Source: Chersky-840 sp050011815 (GTDB lineage Bacteria; Actinomycetota; Acidimicrobiia; Acidimicrobiales; UBA8190). From it: a DNA stretch of 64,000 nucleotides. Position 1 is the first letter of the stretch. Each line of letters opens with the position of its first letter. The stretch lies in NCBI GenBank assembly GCA_050011815.1, contig JBEKIJ010000020.1:1-64000 (forward strand), written 5' to 3'. This document shows positions 17,016 through 25,209 of this stretch, piece by piece. The translations under genes and the position numbers were made by a program. The notes under the pieces were generated by a model. The model made no database searches and was not told the DNA's origin. It worked only from the letters and a program-made list of their open reading frames with translations.

Positions 17016-17663
17016 ATGACGACGAGAGTGTTCCTTCTCGACGACCACGAGGTGGTCCGGCGAGGGCTGCGTGAGCTCTTCGAGTCCGAAGAGGACCTGA
17101 CCGTGGTGGGTGAGGGCGCCACCGCGGCGGAGGCGCTGGCCCGGGTCCCTTCGAGCCTGCCCGACGTGGCCGTCCTCGATGTCCGGCTTCCCGACGGCGA
17201 CGGTGTCGAGGTGTGCCGAGACCTGCGCTCGGCGATGCCCGAGCTGAAATGTCTCATGCTCACCTCGTACGCCGACGACGAAGCGCTGTTCTCGGCCATC
17301 ATGGCGGGGGCCAGCGGGTACGTGCTCAAGCAGATCAAAGGCAGCGACCTCGTCTCGGCGGTGCGACGTGTCGCCGCGGGCGAGTCCCTTCTCGACCCTT
17401 CGCTCACCCGCCAGGTGATGGAACGACTGCGCGGGGAGAACATCGAGGACGAGCGCCTGGCCCGCCTCACCTCACAGGAGCGCAACATCCTCGAGCTCAT
17501 CGCCGACGGCAAGACGAACCGCCAGATCGCCGACGAGCTCTACCTGGCCGAGAAGACCGTCAAGAACTACGTGTCCAACCTGCTCTCGAAAATGGGTTTC
17601 TCGCGTCGCACCGAGGCGGCGGTCTACGTCGCGGTCCTGGCGGAGCGCAAACACAAGTCCTGA
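17016..17663 (+). CDS. NarL/LuxR-family response regulator, DevR (DosR)-like
   Basis: 215 aa. The receiver domain (1-120) has the acidic pair at residues 9-10, phospho-acceptor Asp55 in VLDVRLPDGDG, Thr83 in LTSYADDEAL and Lys105 in GYVLKQIKG. The LuxR HTH covers about 150-205 (LTSQERNILELIADGKTNRQIA, then EKTVKNYVSNLLSKMG). The DVRLPDGDGVEVCRDL and AEKTVKNYVSNLL strings closely resemble mycobacterial DevR, which controls the hypoxia/NO dormancy regulon through DevS/DosT. No kinase is adjacent, so it is an orphan here. Start ATG with GGGGAGGTTGAGG upstream. Confidence 0.9.
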   Translation: MTTRVFLLDDHEVVRRGLRELFESEEDLTVVGEGATAAEALARVPSSLPDVAVLDVRLPDGDGVEVCRDLRSAMPELKCLMLTSYADDEALFSAIMAGASGYVLKQIKGSDLVSAVRRVAAGESLLDPSLTRQVMERLRGENIEDERLARLTSQERNILELIADGKTNRQIADELYLAEKTVKNYVSNLLSKMGFSRRTEAAVYVAVLAERKHKS

Positions 17664-17678
17664 CCCGTCGCCGGGCCC

Positions 17679-17695
17679 GGCGGGCTCGGCCCGCC
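17679..17695. terminator. GC-rich hairpin between convergent genes
   Basis: GGCGGGC-TCG-GCCCGCC, a 7-bp perfect stem, lies 16 nt after the response-regulator stop. No U-tract follows, so it is only a candidate terminator of the GC-only kind. The rest of the gap to 17806 is C-rich with nothing else recognised. Confidence 0.35.
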
Positions 17696-17806
17696 CGCGC
17701 CCGCCCCCGCCCCCGACGACACCGACGGGGTGCCGGAGCGGATGCAGACCTCCCCGGTGGTGGGCGGGGGACGTCGACGGGGACCGGTCCGAGCCTGGAG
17801 CGGGCC

Positions 17807-18382
17807 CTAGCCGTGGCGGGGCTCAGGCGGGGTCGAGATGTCCATGACCACGCGCATGACCTCGGAGTCCCGGGTGAAGGTGTGGGGGAAGCCGCCGTCG
17901 CGAAAGACGTGGAGCATCCGGAAGTTCTCCGACAGGGTGTCGGCGATGAGCCACCGGATGCCGTGGCACCGGGCCGCGTCGGCCAGGTGCTGGAGGAGGA
18001 TGGTGCCGAGGCCCTGGCCCTGATGGGCGTCGTCCACCACGAAGGCCACTTCGGCCTCGTCGCTCCCCGGGGCCCGGTCGTAGCGGGCGACCGCCACGAT
18101 CTCCGACGCCTGCTCGGCCACGAGGGCGAAACGGTCGACGCCGTCCACATGGGTGAACCGCTCCACCTCGGCGTCCGACAAGCTCGGGTGGGGGGTGAAG
18201 AAGCGCAGCATGACGCTCTCGGGGCTCAGCCGGAGGTGGAAGGCCCGCAGCGCGTCGTCGTCCCCGGCCGCGATCTCTCGCACCTGCACCGTGGTGTGGT
18301 CGCCCCGGAGGACGGTCCGAACGGGGAGCGGAGCGGAGAGGGGGTGGGGCCCGGGACGGGCAGCCTGAGGGTCACCACGCAT
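17807..18382 (-). CDS. GNAT-family N-acetyltransferase
   Basis: 191 aa. The acetyl-CoA binding loop reads VVDDAHQGQGLGTILLQHLA, with the usual V-x-D..QGxG pattern, followed by the HGIRWLIADTLSENFRMLHVFRDGGF segment. The N-terminal half has LSPESVMLRFFTPHPSLSD. These strings match the GNAT domains also fused to acyl-CoA synthetases in protein acyltransferases such as Pat. It may acetylate proteins, but the substrate is unknown and there is no cyclic-nucleotide domain here. ATG 18382 lies 6 nt after a GATGCT hexamer on the minus strand. Confidence 0.85.
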   Translation of the reverse strand: MRGDPQAARPGPHPLSAPLPVRTVLRGDHTTVQVREIAAGDDDALRAFHLRLSPESVMLRFFTPHPSLSDAEVERFTHVDGVDRFALVAEQASEIVAVARYDRAPGSDEAEVAFVVDDAHQGQGLGTILLQHLADAARCHGIRWLIADTLSENFRMLHVFRDGGFPHTFTRDSEVMRVVMDISTPPEPRHG

Positions 18383-18388
18383 CTCACC

Positions 18389-18394
18389 AGCATC
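18389..18394 (-). promoter_or_regulatory. Possible leaderless-type -10 element for the GNAT gene
   Basis: GATGCT on the minus strand ends 6 nt before the ATG at 18382; one base departs from TANNNT. Confidence 0.25.
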
Positions 18395-18492
18395 GACGGC
18401 GTGCCCAGGCGGCTCCAGGGGCGAATTCCTCTTTTGGTCCGCCTGACGCCATCGGCGCTCGCCGCGCCCGACGGCGCCGTGGAGGAGGACCC

Positions 18493-18708
18493 TTAGAAGG
18501 GCTGGGCGCCGGCCCGGCGGGGAGGCTTGGTGACCTTGCCGGCGCGGATACAGGAGGTGCAGACATGGAGCCGACGGGGTGAGCCGTTCACGAGGGCTCG
18601 CACCCGCTGGATGTTGGGGTCCCAGCGGCGCTTGGTGCGGCGGTGGGAGTGGCTGAGGTTCATCCCGAACGACGGGTGCTTGCCACACACTTCGCAAACA
18701 GCAGCCAC
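18493..18708 (-). CDS. rpmB: 50S ribosomal protein L28
   Basis: 71 aa. AAVCEVCGKHPSFGMNLSHSH is followed by RRTKRRWDPNIQ and VCTSCIRAGKV. The paired CxxC motifs mark the zinc-binding (C+) form of L28. The GTG start at 18708 has GAGGAG about 10 nt upstream; longer in-frame starts run into the promoter. The leader begins near 18742, downstream of a TAACCT -10 element that overlaps the divergent fakA-type promoter. Confidence 0.96.
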   Translation of the reverse strand: MAAVCEVCGKHPSFGMNLSHSHRRTKRRWDPNIQRVRALVNGSPRRLHVCTSCIRAGKVTKPPRRAGAQPF

Positions 18709-18748
18709 GACGCGGACACTCCTCGAGAGGTAATTCGGACGGGCGCAA

Positions 18749-18758
18749 AGGTTAGCAT
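18749..18758. promoter_or_regulatory. Overlapping divergent -10 elements for rpmB and the DAK2/DegV gene
   Basis: AGGTTAGCAT reads TAACCT on the minus strand (18754-18749, toward rpmB) and TAGCAT on the plus strand (18753-18758, 8 nt before ATG 18767). The two hexamers share two bases, so a single opened DNA bubble could serve both directions. Confidence 0.55.
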
Positions 18759-18766
18759 CCACGGCC

Positions 18767-20506
18767 ATGGAGTCCGTAAGCAGCCTCGGGGCGACCCACC
18801 TCGCGGCGACGATGGCGACCTATGGGCACGTGCTGCGACTCCACCAGGAGGCCCTCAACGCCCTCAACGTCTACCCGGTGCCTGACGGCGACACGGGGAC
18901 GAACATGGCCCTCACCCTCGAATTCGTCGTGTCCGAGCTCGCCGGCCTCGAGGGGCTCGAGGACCTGGACTCGGCCGCGGCGCCGAATGCGCTCGGCGCC
19001 GACGGGGCCGGGGCTCCCGACGTGTCGATGGCGGCGGTGTGCAAGGCCGTGGCCCACGGGTCGCTGATGGGCGCCCGGGGGAACTCGGGAGTGATCCTCT
19101 CCCAGTTGCTGCGGGGTCTGACCGGGGTGCTCGCCGAGAGCGACGGGGAGGTCGACGGGCCCCGGGTGGCGCGCGGGTTGGCGGCCGCCAGTGACGCGGC
19201 GCGCCAGGCGGTGCTGCGACCGGTCGAGGGGACGATCCTCACCGTGGCGCGCGCCGCGGCGGAAGGGGCCGAGCCCTCGGCCCTCGCCGGTGACTCTCTG
19301 GTGGCCGTGGTCGAGGCGTCGCGTCGTGCCGCTGCCGACGCGCTGGCGCGCACCCCCGAGCAGTTGCCGGTCCTCGCCCAGGCCGGGGTGGTCGACGCCG
19401 GCGGGTCGGGCTACCTCTTGCTGCTCGACTCCTTCCTGACCGTCATCGACGGTCGGCCGCTCCCGCCGGCCCCGGCAGTCATCGCCCCCGCCTACTCCCT
19501 GGGCACCGACGCGTTGCCCAGGGAGGGCGTCGACACCGAGGACATCGAGGCCGGCAGCGACCTCCGCTACGAGGTCATGTACTTCCTCGAGGCTCCCGAT
19601 CACACCATGCGGGCCTTCAAGGAGGTGTGGGCGGGTCTCGGGGACTCCATCGTCGTAGTGGGAGGCGAGGGGCTGTGGAACTGCCACATCCACACCAACG
19701 ACGTCGGCGCCTCCATCGAAGCCGCCCTCGACGCGGGCCGGCCCCGCGACATCAGGGTCACCGATCTCGCCGAACAGGTCGAAGAGGAGCGATGGGTCCG
19801 AGAAGGAGCGGGCGTCCCGGCCGCGATCACCGCCGACGCCGAGCCCCCTCCCCGCACCGCGGTGGTGGCGGTGGCCAACGGTGAAGGCATCGGCCGCATC
19901 TTCCGGTCCCTCGGCGTCCACTACTTCGTCGCCGGTGGCCAGTCGATGAACCCCTCGACGGCGCAGATCCTCGAGGTCGTCGAGTCGGTCCCCTCGGCCG
20001 AGGTGGTGTTGCTGCCCAACAACGACAACATCCACCCCGTGGCCATGCAGGTGTGCGAGTTGGCCACCAAGACCGTGCGCGTCGTGCCGACGAGCGGGAT
20101 CGTCGAGGGGTTCGCGGCGCTGCTCGAGTACGACCCCGAGGCCGGCGCCCCGGAGAACGCCGTGGCCATGGCGGAGTCGGCGCGACGCGTGGTCGCCGGC
20201 GAGGTCACCCGGGCGGTGCGCGACGCCACGGGACCGGCGGGGCCGATCCACACCGGTGACTGGATGGGTCTGTCACGCGACGGGGTCGAGGTGGTCGGCG
20301 AGTCGGTGGCCGAAGCGACCTGTGGGCTGCTCGGAAAGCTCCTGCTCGACGATCACGAGCTCGTGACGCTGATCGAGGGGGAGGGGACAGGCGCGGGCGA
20401 GACCCGGCGGGTGACGGAATGGCTGGCCGAACACCGCCCCGACGTGGCCGTGGAGGTGCACCACGGCGGCCAGCCGCTGTACCCGTTCCTCATCAGTATC
20501 GAGTGA
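18767..20506 (+). CDS. DAK2/DegV domain protein, fatty acid kinase FakA-like (YloV family)
   Basis: 579 aa. The N-terminal DhaL-like ATP-binding domain carries NVYPVPDGDTGTNM near residues 39-52, with the metal-binding Asp residues, and GSLMGARGNSGVILSQLLRG. A middle segment with YEVMYFLEAPD and NCHIHTNDVGASIEAAL follows. The C-terminal part (VAVANGEGIGRIFRSLG, STAQILEVVESV, LPNNDNI) is DegV-like. In Firmicutes FakA phosphorylates fatty acids presented by FakB for use with PlsX/PlsY. No FakB is adjacent, though plsX is 6 kb downstream. ATG 18767 has no Shine-Dalgarno and follows TAGCAT. Confidence 0.9.
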   Translation: MESVSSLGATHLAATMATYGHVLRLHQEALNALNVYPVPDGDTGTNMALTLEFVVSELAGLEGLEDLDSAAAPNALGADGAGAPDVSMAAVCKAVAHGSLMGARGNSGVILSQLLRGLTGVLAESDGEVDGPRVARGLAAASDAARQAVLRPVEGTILTVARAAAEGAEPSALAGDSLVAVVEASRRAAADALARTPEQLPVLAQAGVVDAGGSGYLLLLDSFLTVIDGRPLPPAPAVIAPAYSLGTDALPREGVDTEDIEAGSDLRYEVMYFLEAPDHTMRAFKEVWAGLGDSIVVVGGEGLWNCHIHTNDVGASIEAALDAGRPRDIRVTDLAEQVEEERWVREGAGVPAAITADAEPPPRTAVVAVANGEGIGRIFRSLGVHYFVAGGQSMNPSTAQILEVVESVPSAEVVLLPNNDNIHPVAMQVCELATKTVRVVPTSGIVEGFAALLEYDPEAGAPENAVAMAESARRVVAGEVTRAVRDATGPAGPIHTGDWMGLSRDGVEVVGESVAEATCGLLGKLLLDDHELVTLIEGEGTGAGETRRVTEWLAEHRPDVAVEVHHGGQPLYPFLISIE

Positions 20507-22692
20507 GCCCGCCCACGAGCGCGCCCCAGGGAGGCCAACCCGAGGGGCGAGTCCTCACCCGCCTCGACGAGATCCCGGTGAGCGAGGTACGCAAGGTCGG
20601 CGAGAAGCGTGCCGAGGCGCTGGCGGCCATCGACATCACGACCGTGCTCGACCTCATCACGCACTATCCCCGCCGCTACATCGACCGGACCCGACAAGCC
20701 GACGTGGCCGGCATGCGGATGGGGGAGGAGTCCCTGGTGATGGCCCGGGTGACCGCCGTGCGGTCGCGTCGTACCCGCCAGGGCCGGGCACTGGTCGAGC
20801 TCGATGTCGACGACGGCACCGGTGCGTTGCGGGTGACGTTCTTCAACCAGGCGTGGCGGGGGCGCCAGCTGCCGGTGGGCACCGAGGCGCTGTTCTTCGG
20901 CAAGCTCGACTCCTACAAGGGCAAGCGCCAGTTCACGAACCCCGTGGTGGACCTGGTGGGGAACCGCACGGGGCGGATCGTGCCCATCTATCCCACCTCG
21001 GAGAAGACCGGCATCGCCGGCTGGGAGTTCGGCGAGTGGGTGCAAGAGGCGCTGCATCGGGCCGGTGCGCTCTATGACCCCTTGCCTCCCCGGTGGCGCT
21101 CCGAGCTCGAGCTCATGGACCGCACCACGGCGTTCCGGGCCATCCACGCGCCGGAATCCTTCGCCGAGAAGGAGCAGGCTCGCCAGCGCCTGGCCTTCGA
21201 CGAGCTCCTGCGCCTGCAGGTCGAAGTGGTCATGCGGCGACACGTGCTCGAGCGCGACTCCCGGGGCATCCGCCACGCGGTGGTGCCCGGCCCGGGCGCA
21301 CCCGCCCTCGTCGACACCTTCGTGGCGCAGCTGCCGTTCCCGCTGACCACCGCGCAGAAGCGCGCCATCGACGACATCAGCACCGATCTGGCCAAGGCGC
21401 TGCCGATGCACCGCCTGTTGCAAGGTGACGTCGGGTCGGGCAAGACCGTGGTGGCGTTGTGCGCCTTGCTGGTGGCGGTCCAAGGTGGTCATCAGGGCGC
21501 GCTCATGGCCCCCACCGAGGTGTTGGCCGAGCAGCACTTCCTGGGGGTGCGCGGGCTCCTGGCCGACCTCGTGGTGCCGGACCCCGATCGTCTCGGTGGG
21601 TCGCGCCCCCTGGCGGTGTCGCTGCTCACCAACCGGACCCCGGCGGGGGAGCGGGCCAAGTTGCACGCCGGACTGCGGGCGGGATCGATCGACCTGGTGG
21701 TGGGAACCCACGCCCTGCTCACCGAGGAGGTGCGGTTCTCGAGCCTCGGGGTCGTCGTCATCGACGAGCAGCACCGCTTCGGTGTCGAGCAACGCAACAC
21801 CCTGCGGGCCAAAGGACGAGACGCCTCGGAGGGCGATGGTGCGGATCCCGACCTGCTCGTGATGACGGCGACGCCCATACCCCGCACGGCCGCCATGGTC
21901 TTCTTCGGCGACCTCGACGTCACCGAGCTTGACGAGCTTCCCTCGGGTCGCTCGCCGGTGCGGACCGAGTGGGCCCGCACCGAGGCGGACGAGAAGGCCG
22001 CCTGGTCGCGGGTGCGCGAGGAAGCCGCGGCGGGGAACCGGGTCTACGTCGTCTGCCCCCTCGTCGAGGGATCGGAACGCATCCAGGCCAAATCGGCGAC
22101 CGAGGAGCGGGGCCGTCTCGAGTCGAGCGTGTTGGCGGGACTGCGCATCGGGTTGCTGCACGGCCAGCTGAAGGCGTCCGACAAAGAGGGCGTCATGGAG
22201 AGCTTCCGACGGGGCGAGGTGCAGGTGCTCGTGGCGACCACCGTGATCGAGGTCGGGGTCGACGTCCCCGAGGCCACGGTCATGGTCGTCGAGGACGCCG
22301 ATCGGTTCGGGATCGCGCAACTGCACCAGCTGCGGGGCCGGGTCGGCCGTTCGGACCGGACGTCGTGGTGCTACTTGTTCTCGGGCGCCTCGACGCCCGA
22401 AGCGGCGCAGCGCCTCGAGGCCCTCGAGCGCAGCAACGACGGGTTCGAACTGGCCGAGGTCGACCTCGAGCTGCGGGGGGAGGGGGCCATCCTGGGGACG
22501 CGTCAGAAGGGTCGGAGCGATCTGAAACTGGCCTCGCTGCGCCGCGGCGACCGCCCTCTGGTGGAGGCGGCCCGGCGCGTGGCCGAGTCCTTGCTGGCCG
22601 AAGACCCCTCCCTCGAGCACACGCCCCATCTCGCCGACGAGGTCCGGCTCTTCCTGGGCGAAGCCGAAGCGGCCAACCTGCTCAAGAGCTGA
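20503..22692 (+). CDS. recG: ATP-dependent DNA helicase RecG
   Basis: 729 aa. RecG rewinds stalled forks and branch-migrates recombination intermediates. The N-terminal wedge/OB domain has KVGEKRAEALAAIDI and the LVMARVTAVR fold. Helicase motifs: LLQGDVGSGKTVVAL (Walker A), TEVLAEQHF, VVIDEQHRFGVEQR (DEQH box), MTATPIPRTAAM, ATTVIEVGVDVPEATVMVVEDADRFGIAQLHQLRGRVGRS. The GTG at 20503 overlaps the upstream TGA by 4 nt (GTGA), and the homologous sequence starts just after; further upstream the frame is antisense-like. Confidence 0.96.
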   Translation: MSPPTSAPQGGQPEGRVLTRLDEIPVSEVRKVGEKRAEALAAIDITTVLDLITHYPRRYIDRTRQADVAGMRMGEESLVMARVTAVRSRRTRQGRALVELDVDDGTGALRVTFFNQAWRGRQLPVGTEALFFGKLDSYKGKRQFTNPVVDLVGNRTGRIVPIYPTSEKTGIAGWEFGEWVQEALHRAGALYDPLPPRWRSELELMDRTTAFRAIHAPESFAEKEQARQRLAFDELLRLQVEVVMRRHVLERDSRGIRHAVVPGPGAPALVDTFVAQLPFPLTTAQKRAIDDISTDLAKALPMHRLLQGDVGSGKTVVALCALLVAVQGGHQGALMAPTEVLAEQHFLGVRGLLADLVVPDPDRLGGSRPLAVSLLTNRTPAGERAKLHAGLRAGSIDLVVGTHALLTEEVRFSSLGVVVIDEQHRFGVEQRNTLRAKGRDASEGDGADPDLLVMTATPIPRTAAMVFFGDLDVTELDELPSGRSPVRTEWARTEADEKAAWSRVREEAAAGNRVYVVCPLVEGSERIQAKSATEERGRLESSVLAGLRIGLLHGQLKASDKEGVMESFRRGEVQVLVATTVIEVGVDVPEATVMVVEDADRFGIAQLHQLRGRVGRSDRTSWCYLFSGASTPEAAQRLEALERSNDGFELAEVDLELRGEGAILGTRQKGRSDLKLASLRRGDRPLVEAARRVAESLLAEDPSLEHTPHLADEVRLFLGEAEAANLLKS

Positions 22693-22735
22693 TCCCGCTC
22701 GAAAGGCACCCACCGGGGCGCCACGACGACGCCGG

Positions 22736-22741
22736 TAATCT
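22736..22741 (+). promoter_or_regulatory. Leaderless-type -10 element for rsmD
   Basis: TAATCT ends 6 nt before the GTG at 22748. It follows a 43-nt gap after recG, indicating a new promoter inside the gene block. Confidence 0.5.
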
Positions 22742-22747
22742 GCGGCC

Positions 22748-23287
22748 GTGCGTGTGATCGCCGGCAGCTGCCGTGGCCGGCTCCTCTGTGCCCCGGCCGG
22801 CACGGTCACGCGCCCCACCTCCGACCGGGTGCGCGAGGCCATCTTCAACGTCCTCGGGAGCCTGATCGAGCTGGAGGGCATGGCGGTCGCCGACCTGTTC
22901 GCGGGCAGCGGGGCCATGGGGATCGAGGCGATCTCGCGGGGGGCGGACTCGGTGGTGTTCGTCGACGACGCCCCCTCGGCCCTGCGGGCCATCCGGGACA
23001 ACCTCGCCAAGCTGGGGATCGAGGACCGGGCCCGGGTCGTCCGGGAGGATGTGCTGCGCTTCATCGGCCGGTCCCAGGACTTCGACCTCGCGCTGTGCGA
23101 CCCTCCCTACGAGTTCGAGGGGTGGGATGCCCTGCTCAGCGGGCTCCGGGCGCCGCTGGCGGTTCTCGAGTCCCGGCGTCCCGTCGAGGTGCCGGTGAGC
23201 TGGGAGGTCATCAAGAACAAGCGGTACGGCGGTACGCTCGTGACCGTGGTCCGATCCCTCGGAGCCCATGAGAAAGGCACCCGGTGA
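22748..23287 (+). CDS. rsmD: 16S rRNA (guanine966-N2)-methyltransferase RsmD
   Basis: 179 aa SAM-dependent methyltransferase acting on 16S rRNA during 30S assembly. Family start RVIAGSCRGRLL, PTSDRVREAIFNVLGS, SAM loop VADLFAGSGAMGIEAISRGA, and the catalytic DPPYEF motif. GTG start after TAATCT without a Shine-Dalgarno. The stop overlaps the coaD start by 4 nt (GTGA), the usual rsmD-coaD pairing. Confidence 0.95.
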   Translation: MRVIAGSCRGRLLCAPAGTVTRPTSDRVREAIFNVLGSLIELEGMAVADLFAGSGAMGIEAISRGADSVVFVDDAPSALRAIRDNLAKLGIEDRARVVREDVLRFIGRSQDFDLALCDPPYEFEGWDALLSGLRAPLAVLESRRPVEVPVSWEVIKNKRYGGTLVTVVRSLGAHEKGTR

Positions 23288-23763
23288 GCGTCGCCCTCTT
23301 TCCTGGTTCGTTCGACCCGTTCCACAACGGCCACCTCGAGGTGGTGGAACGAGCAGGAAAGCTCTTCGACGAGGTGGTCGTGGCCACCCTGCGAAACCCC
23401 CAGAAGGCCGAGCCCCTGTTCAGCCTGCAAGAGCGCGAGGAGATGCTGCACGATGCCCTCGAGCACCTCGAAAACGTGCGCATGGTGTCGGTGGGCACCC
23501 TCGTCGTGAACGTGGCCCGTGACATCGGGGCCACCGCCATCATCCGAGGCCTGCGGGCGGTGTCGGACTTCGAGAACGAGCTGCAGATGGCGCAGATGAA
23601 CCGCCAGCTGTCGGGCATCGACACGCTGTTCATCCCGACCAGCTCCACCACGTCGTTCGTGGCATCTCGTCTGCTCCGGGAGGTCGCCCGTTACGGGGGC
23701 GACGTTTCCGCCTTCGTCCCCAAGGCGGTGGCGGTCCGACTCGAGAAGAAATTCGACGCGTGA
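23284..23763 (+). CDS. coaD: Phosphopantetheine adenylyltransferase
   Basis: Transfers AMP from ATP to 4'-phosphopantetheine, giving dephospho-CoA, the penultimate step of coenzyme A synthesis. 159 aa, standard. GSFDPFHNGH holds the nucleotidyltransferase TxGH-type His; RGLRAVSDFENELQMAQMN and the SSTTSFVASRL loop (ISSTxVR region) are clear. Overlaps both neighbours by 4 nt. Confidence 0.97.
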   Translation: MSVALFPGSFDPFHNGHLEVVERAGKLFDEVVVATLRNPQKAEPLFSLQEREEMLHDALEHLENVRMVSVGTLVVNVARDIGATAIIRGLRAVSDFENELQMAQMNRQLSGIDTLFIPTSSTTSFVASRLLREVARYGGDVSAFVPKAVAVRLEKKFDA

Positions 23764-24362
23764 GTGGCGTGAGCAACGATTCGGTCGACCACGACCCCCT
23801 CGAGGAGGAGCCCACCGCTCCCGGCGACGACACCGAGGGGTGCCTGCAGCGTGCGATCGACGCCGTGTCCACGGCGCGCACCATGCCGCTCTCCGCCTCG
23901 GTGCTCGTCGATCGTCAGGATCTCCTGGACCTCCTCGAAGCGGCCCTCGACCGGCTCCCCGACGAGCTGCGGCGGGCCCGGTGGCTGCTGCGGGAGCGCG
24001 ACGAGTTCCTGGCCACACGCCAACGCGAAGCGGACATGCTGCTCGACGACGTGCGAGCCCAGGCCGAGCGCATGGTGCAACGCACCGAGATCGTCCGCCA
24101 GGCCAATCAGGTCGCCCAGCGCGTCCTCGACGACGCTCGCGAAGAGGCGCGCCGGCTCCGCCACGAGGCCGAGGACTATTGCGACCAACGCCTGGCCTCG
24201 TTCGAGATCGTGCTCGAGCGGACTCTCAAGACCGTGCAGTCCGGGCGCGAGAAGCTCCAGGCGGTGCCGCCCCCGCTCCATGACGGTGAGTCGCTGCGGG
24301 TCGGGGCCGACGGGGTGTCCGACATCGCCCAGGCGGGGTTCTTCGATCAGGACGACGGCTGA
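23760..24362 (+). CDS. SepIVA-like coiled-coil cell-division protein
   Basis: 200 aa, strongly charged, with a long predicted coiled coil from about residue 45 to 165 (LVDRQDLLDLLEAALDRLPDEL, RARWLLRERDEFL, QAERMVQRTEIVRQANQVAQRVL). The acidic N-terminus is disordered. This matches DivIVA/ATP-synthase-b-like proteins such as mycobacterial SepIVA, which guides septal and polar envelope growth and likewise sits beside the DUF177 gene. Function here is inferred from that synteny. Starts with GTG overlapping coaD; DUF177 begins 3 nt after its stop. Confidence 0.75.
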   Translation: MSGVSNDSVDHDPLEEEPTAPGDDTEGCLQRAIDAVSTARTMPLSASVLVDRQDLLDLLEAALDRLPDELRRARWLLRERDEFLATRQREADMLLDDVRAQAERMVQRTEIVRQANQVAQRVLDDAREEARRLRHEAEDYCDQRLASFEIVLERTLKTVQSGREKLQAVPPPLHDGESLRVGADGVSDIAQAGFFDQDDG

Positions 24363-24365
24363 GCC

Positions 24366-24914
24366 GTGCCCGGCCACCCCTTCGTCGTGCACGTGGCCAA
24401 GCTCCGGCGCGCCGGGGGGACGCGGTGGAACGAACGGCGCCAGGGACCGATCGAAGGCCTCGACTGCTCGGGGAGCGCGGTGCCGCCCGGCGCCACACCG
24501 GTGGCCGACGTCGTGCTCGAGTCGGTCCTCGGCGGCGTGTCGGTGACCGGCTTCGTGAGCGTGCCGTGGACCGGGGCCTGTCGCCGCTGCCTGGCGCCGG
24601 CCTCGGGGGTGCTCAGGGTGCCGGTGCGGGAGCTCTACACCGAGGACGGCGACGGCGAGGAGACCTACCCCCTGGTCAACGACGAGGTGGACCTCGAACC
24701 ACTCGTCCATGACGCCGTCCTGCTCGAGCTGCCCCAGGCCCCCGTGTGCCGGCCCGACTGCCAGGGGTTGTGTCCGTACTGCGGCGCCAACCGCAACGAG
24801 GAGCGCTGCGACTGCGAGGCTCCCCTCGATCCCCGCTGGAGCGCCCTCGACGCCCTGCGGCTGCCCGAGGGCAAGGTGCAGAGCGAGTCGTCGCACTCAC
24901 CGGGGCCCGGGTAA
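24366..24914 (+). CDS. YceD/DUF177 family protein
   Basis: 182 aa. Features a CRRCLAP pair in the middle and a C-terminal CRPDCQGLCPYCGANRN plus CDCEAP cluster that may bind zinc. DUF177 proteins precede rpmF almost universally. In plants and E. coli they affect 23S rRNA maturation, so a role in large-subunit assembly is likely. The GTG start at 24366 is only 3 nt after the previous stop, suggesting coupled translation. rpmF follows after 115 nt containing its own promoter. Confidence 0.9.
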   Translation: MPGHPFVVHVAKLRRAGGTRWNERRQGPIEGLDCSGSAVPPGATPVADVVLESVLGGVSVTGFVSVPWTGACRRCLAPASGVLRVPVRELYTEDGDGEETYPLVNDEVDLEPLVHDAVLLELPQAPVCRPDCQGLCPYCGANRNEERCDCEAPLDPRWSALDALRLPEGKVQSESSHSPGPG

Positions 24915-24994
24915 CGCACCTCGCCTGGTCCGGCGCAACTCCCGGGCACCCACCGCAGTGCCCCGGCTTTGGACGCCGGCGCCGGTCGACCGGG

Positions 24995-25000
24995 TAACCT
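24995..25000 (+). promoter_or_regulatory. Candidate -10 element for rpmF-plsX
   Basis: TAACCT lies 29 nt before the rpmF ATG and leaves room for the GAGGTGAGC ribosome-binding site. TTGGAC at 24969 could be a -35 but the 20-bp spacer is long. Confidence 0.4.
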
Positions 25001-25029
25001 GTACCGTTCCTGACCCGAGGTGAGCATCG

Positions 25030-25209
25030 ATGGCCGTCCCCAAGAAGAAGACCTCCAAGGCGAAGAGCCGGAGCAGGCGAGCCTCGAACTGGGTCCTGGG
25101 CCAGCCGGCGCGCAGTGAGTGTCCCCAGTGCCGTCACGCCAAGGTCCCGCACCGGGTGTGCCCGACGTGCGGGTGGTACAAGGGCCGGCAGGCCATCGAG
25201 ATCGACTAG
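25030..25209 (+). CDS. rpmF: 50S ribosomal protein L32
   Basis: 59 aa. MAVPKKKTSKAKSRSRRASN is the family N-terminus, and CPQC with VCPTCGWYKGRQAI is the zinc-binding C-terminal half. ATG with GAGGTGAGC upstream. The stop TAG shares its last base with the GTG start of plsX. The DUF177-rpmF-plsX order is conserved across bacteria. Confidence 0.97.
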   Translation: MAVPKKKTSKAKSRSRRASNWVLGQPARSECPQCRHAKVPHRVCPTCGWYKGRQAIEID

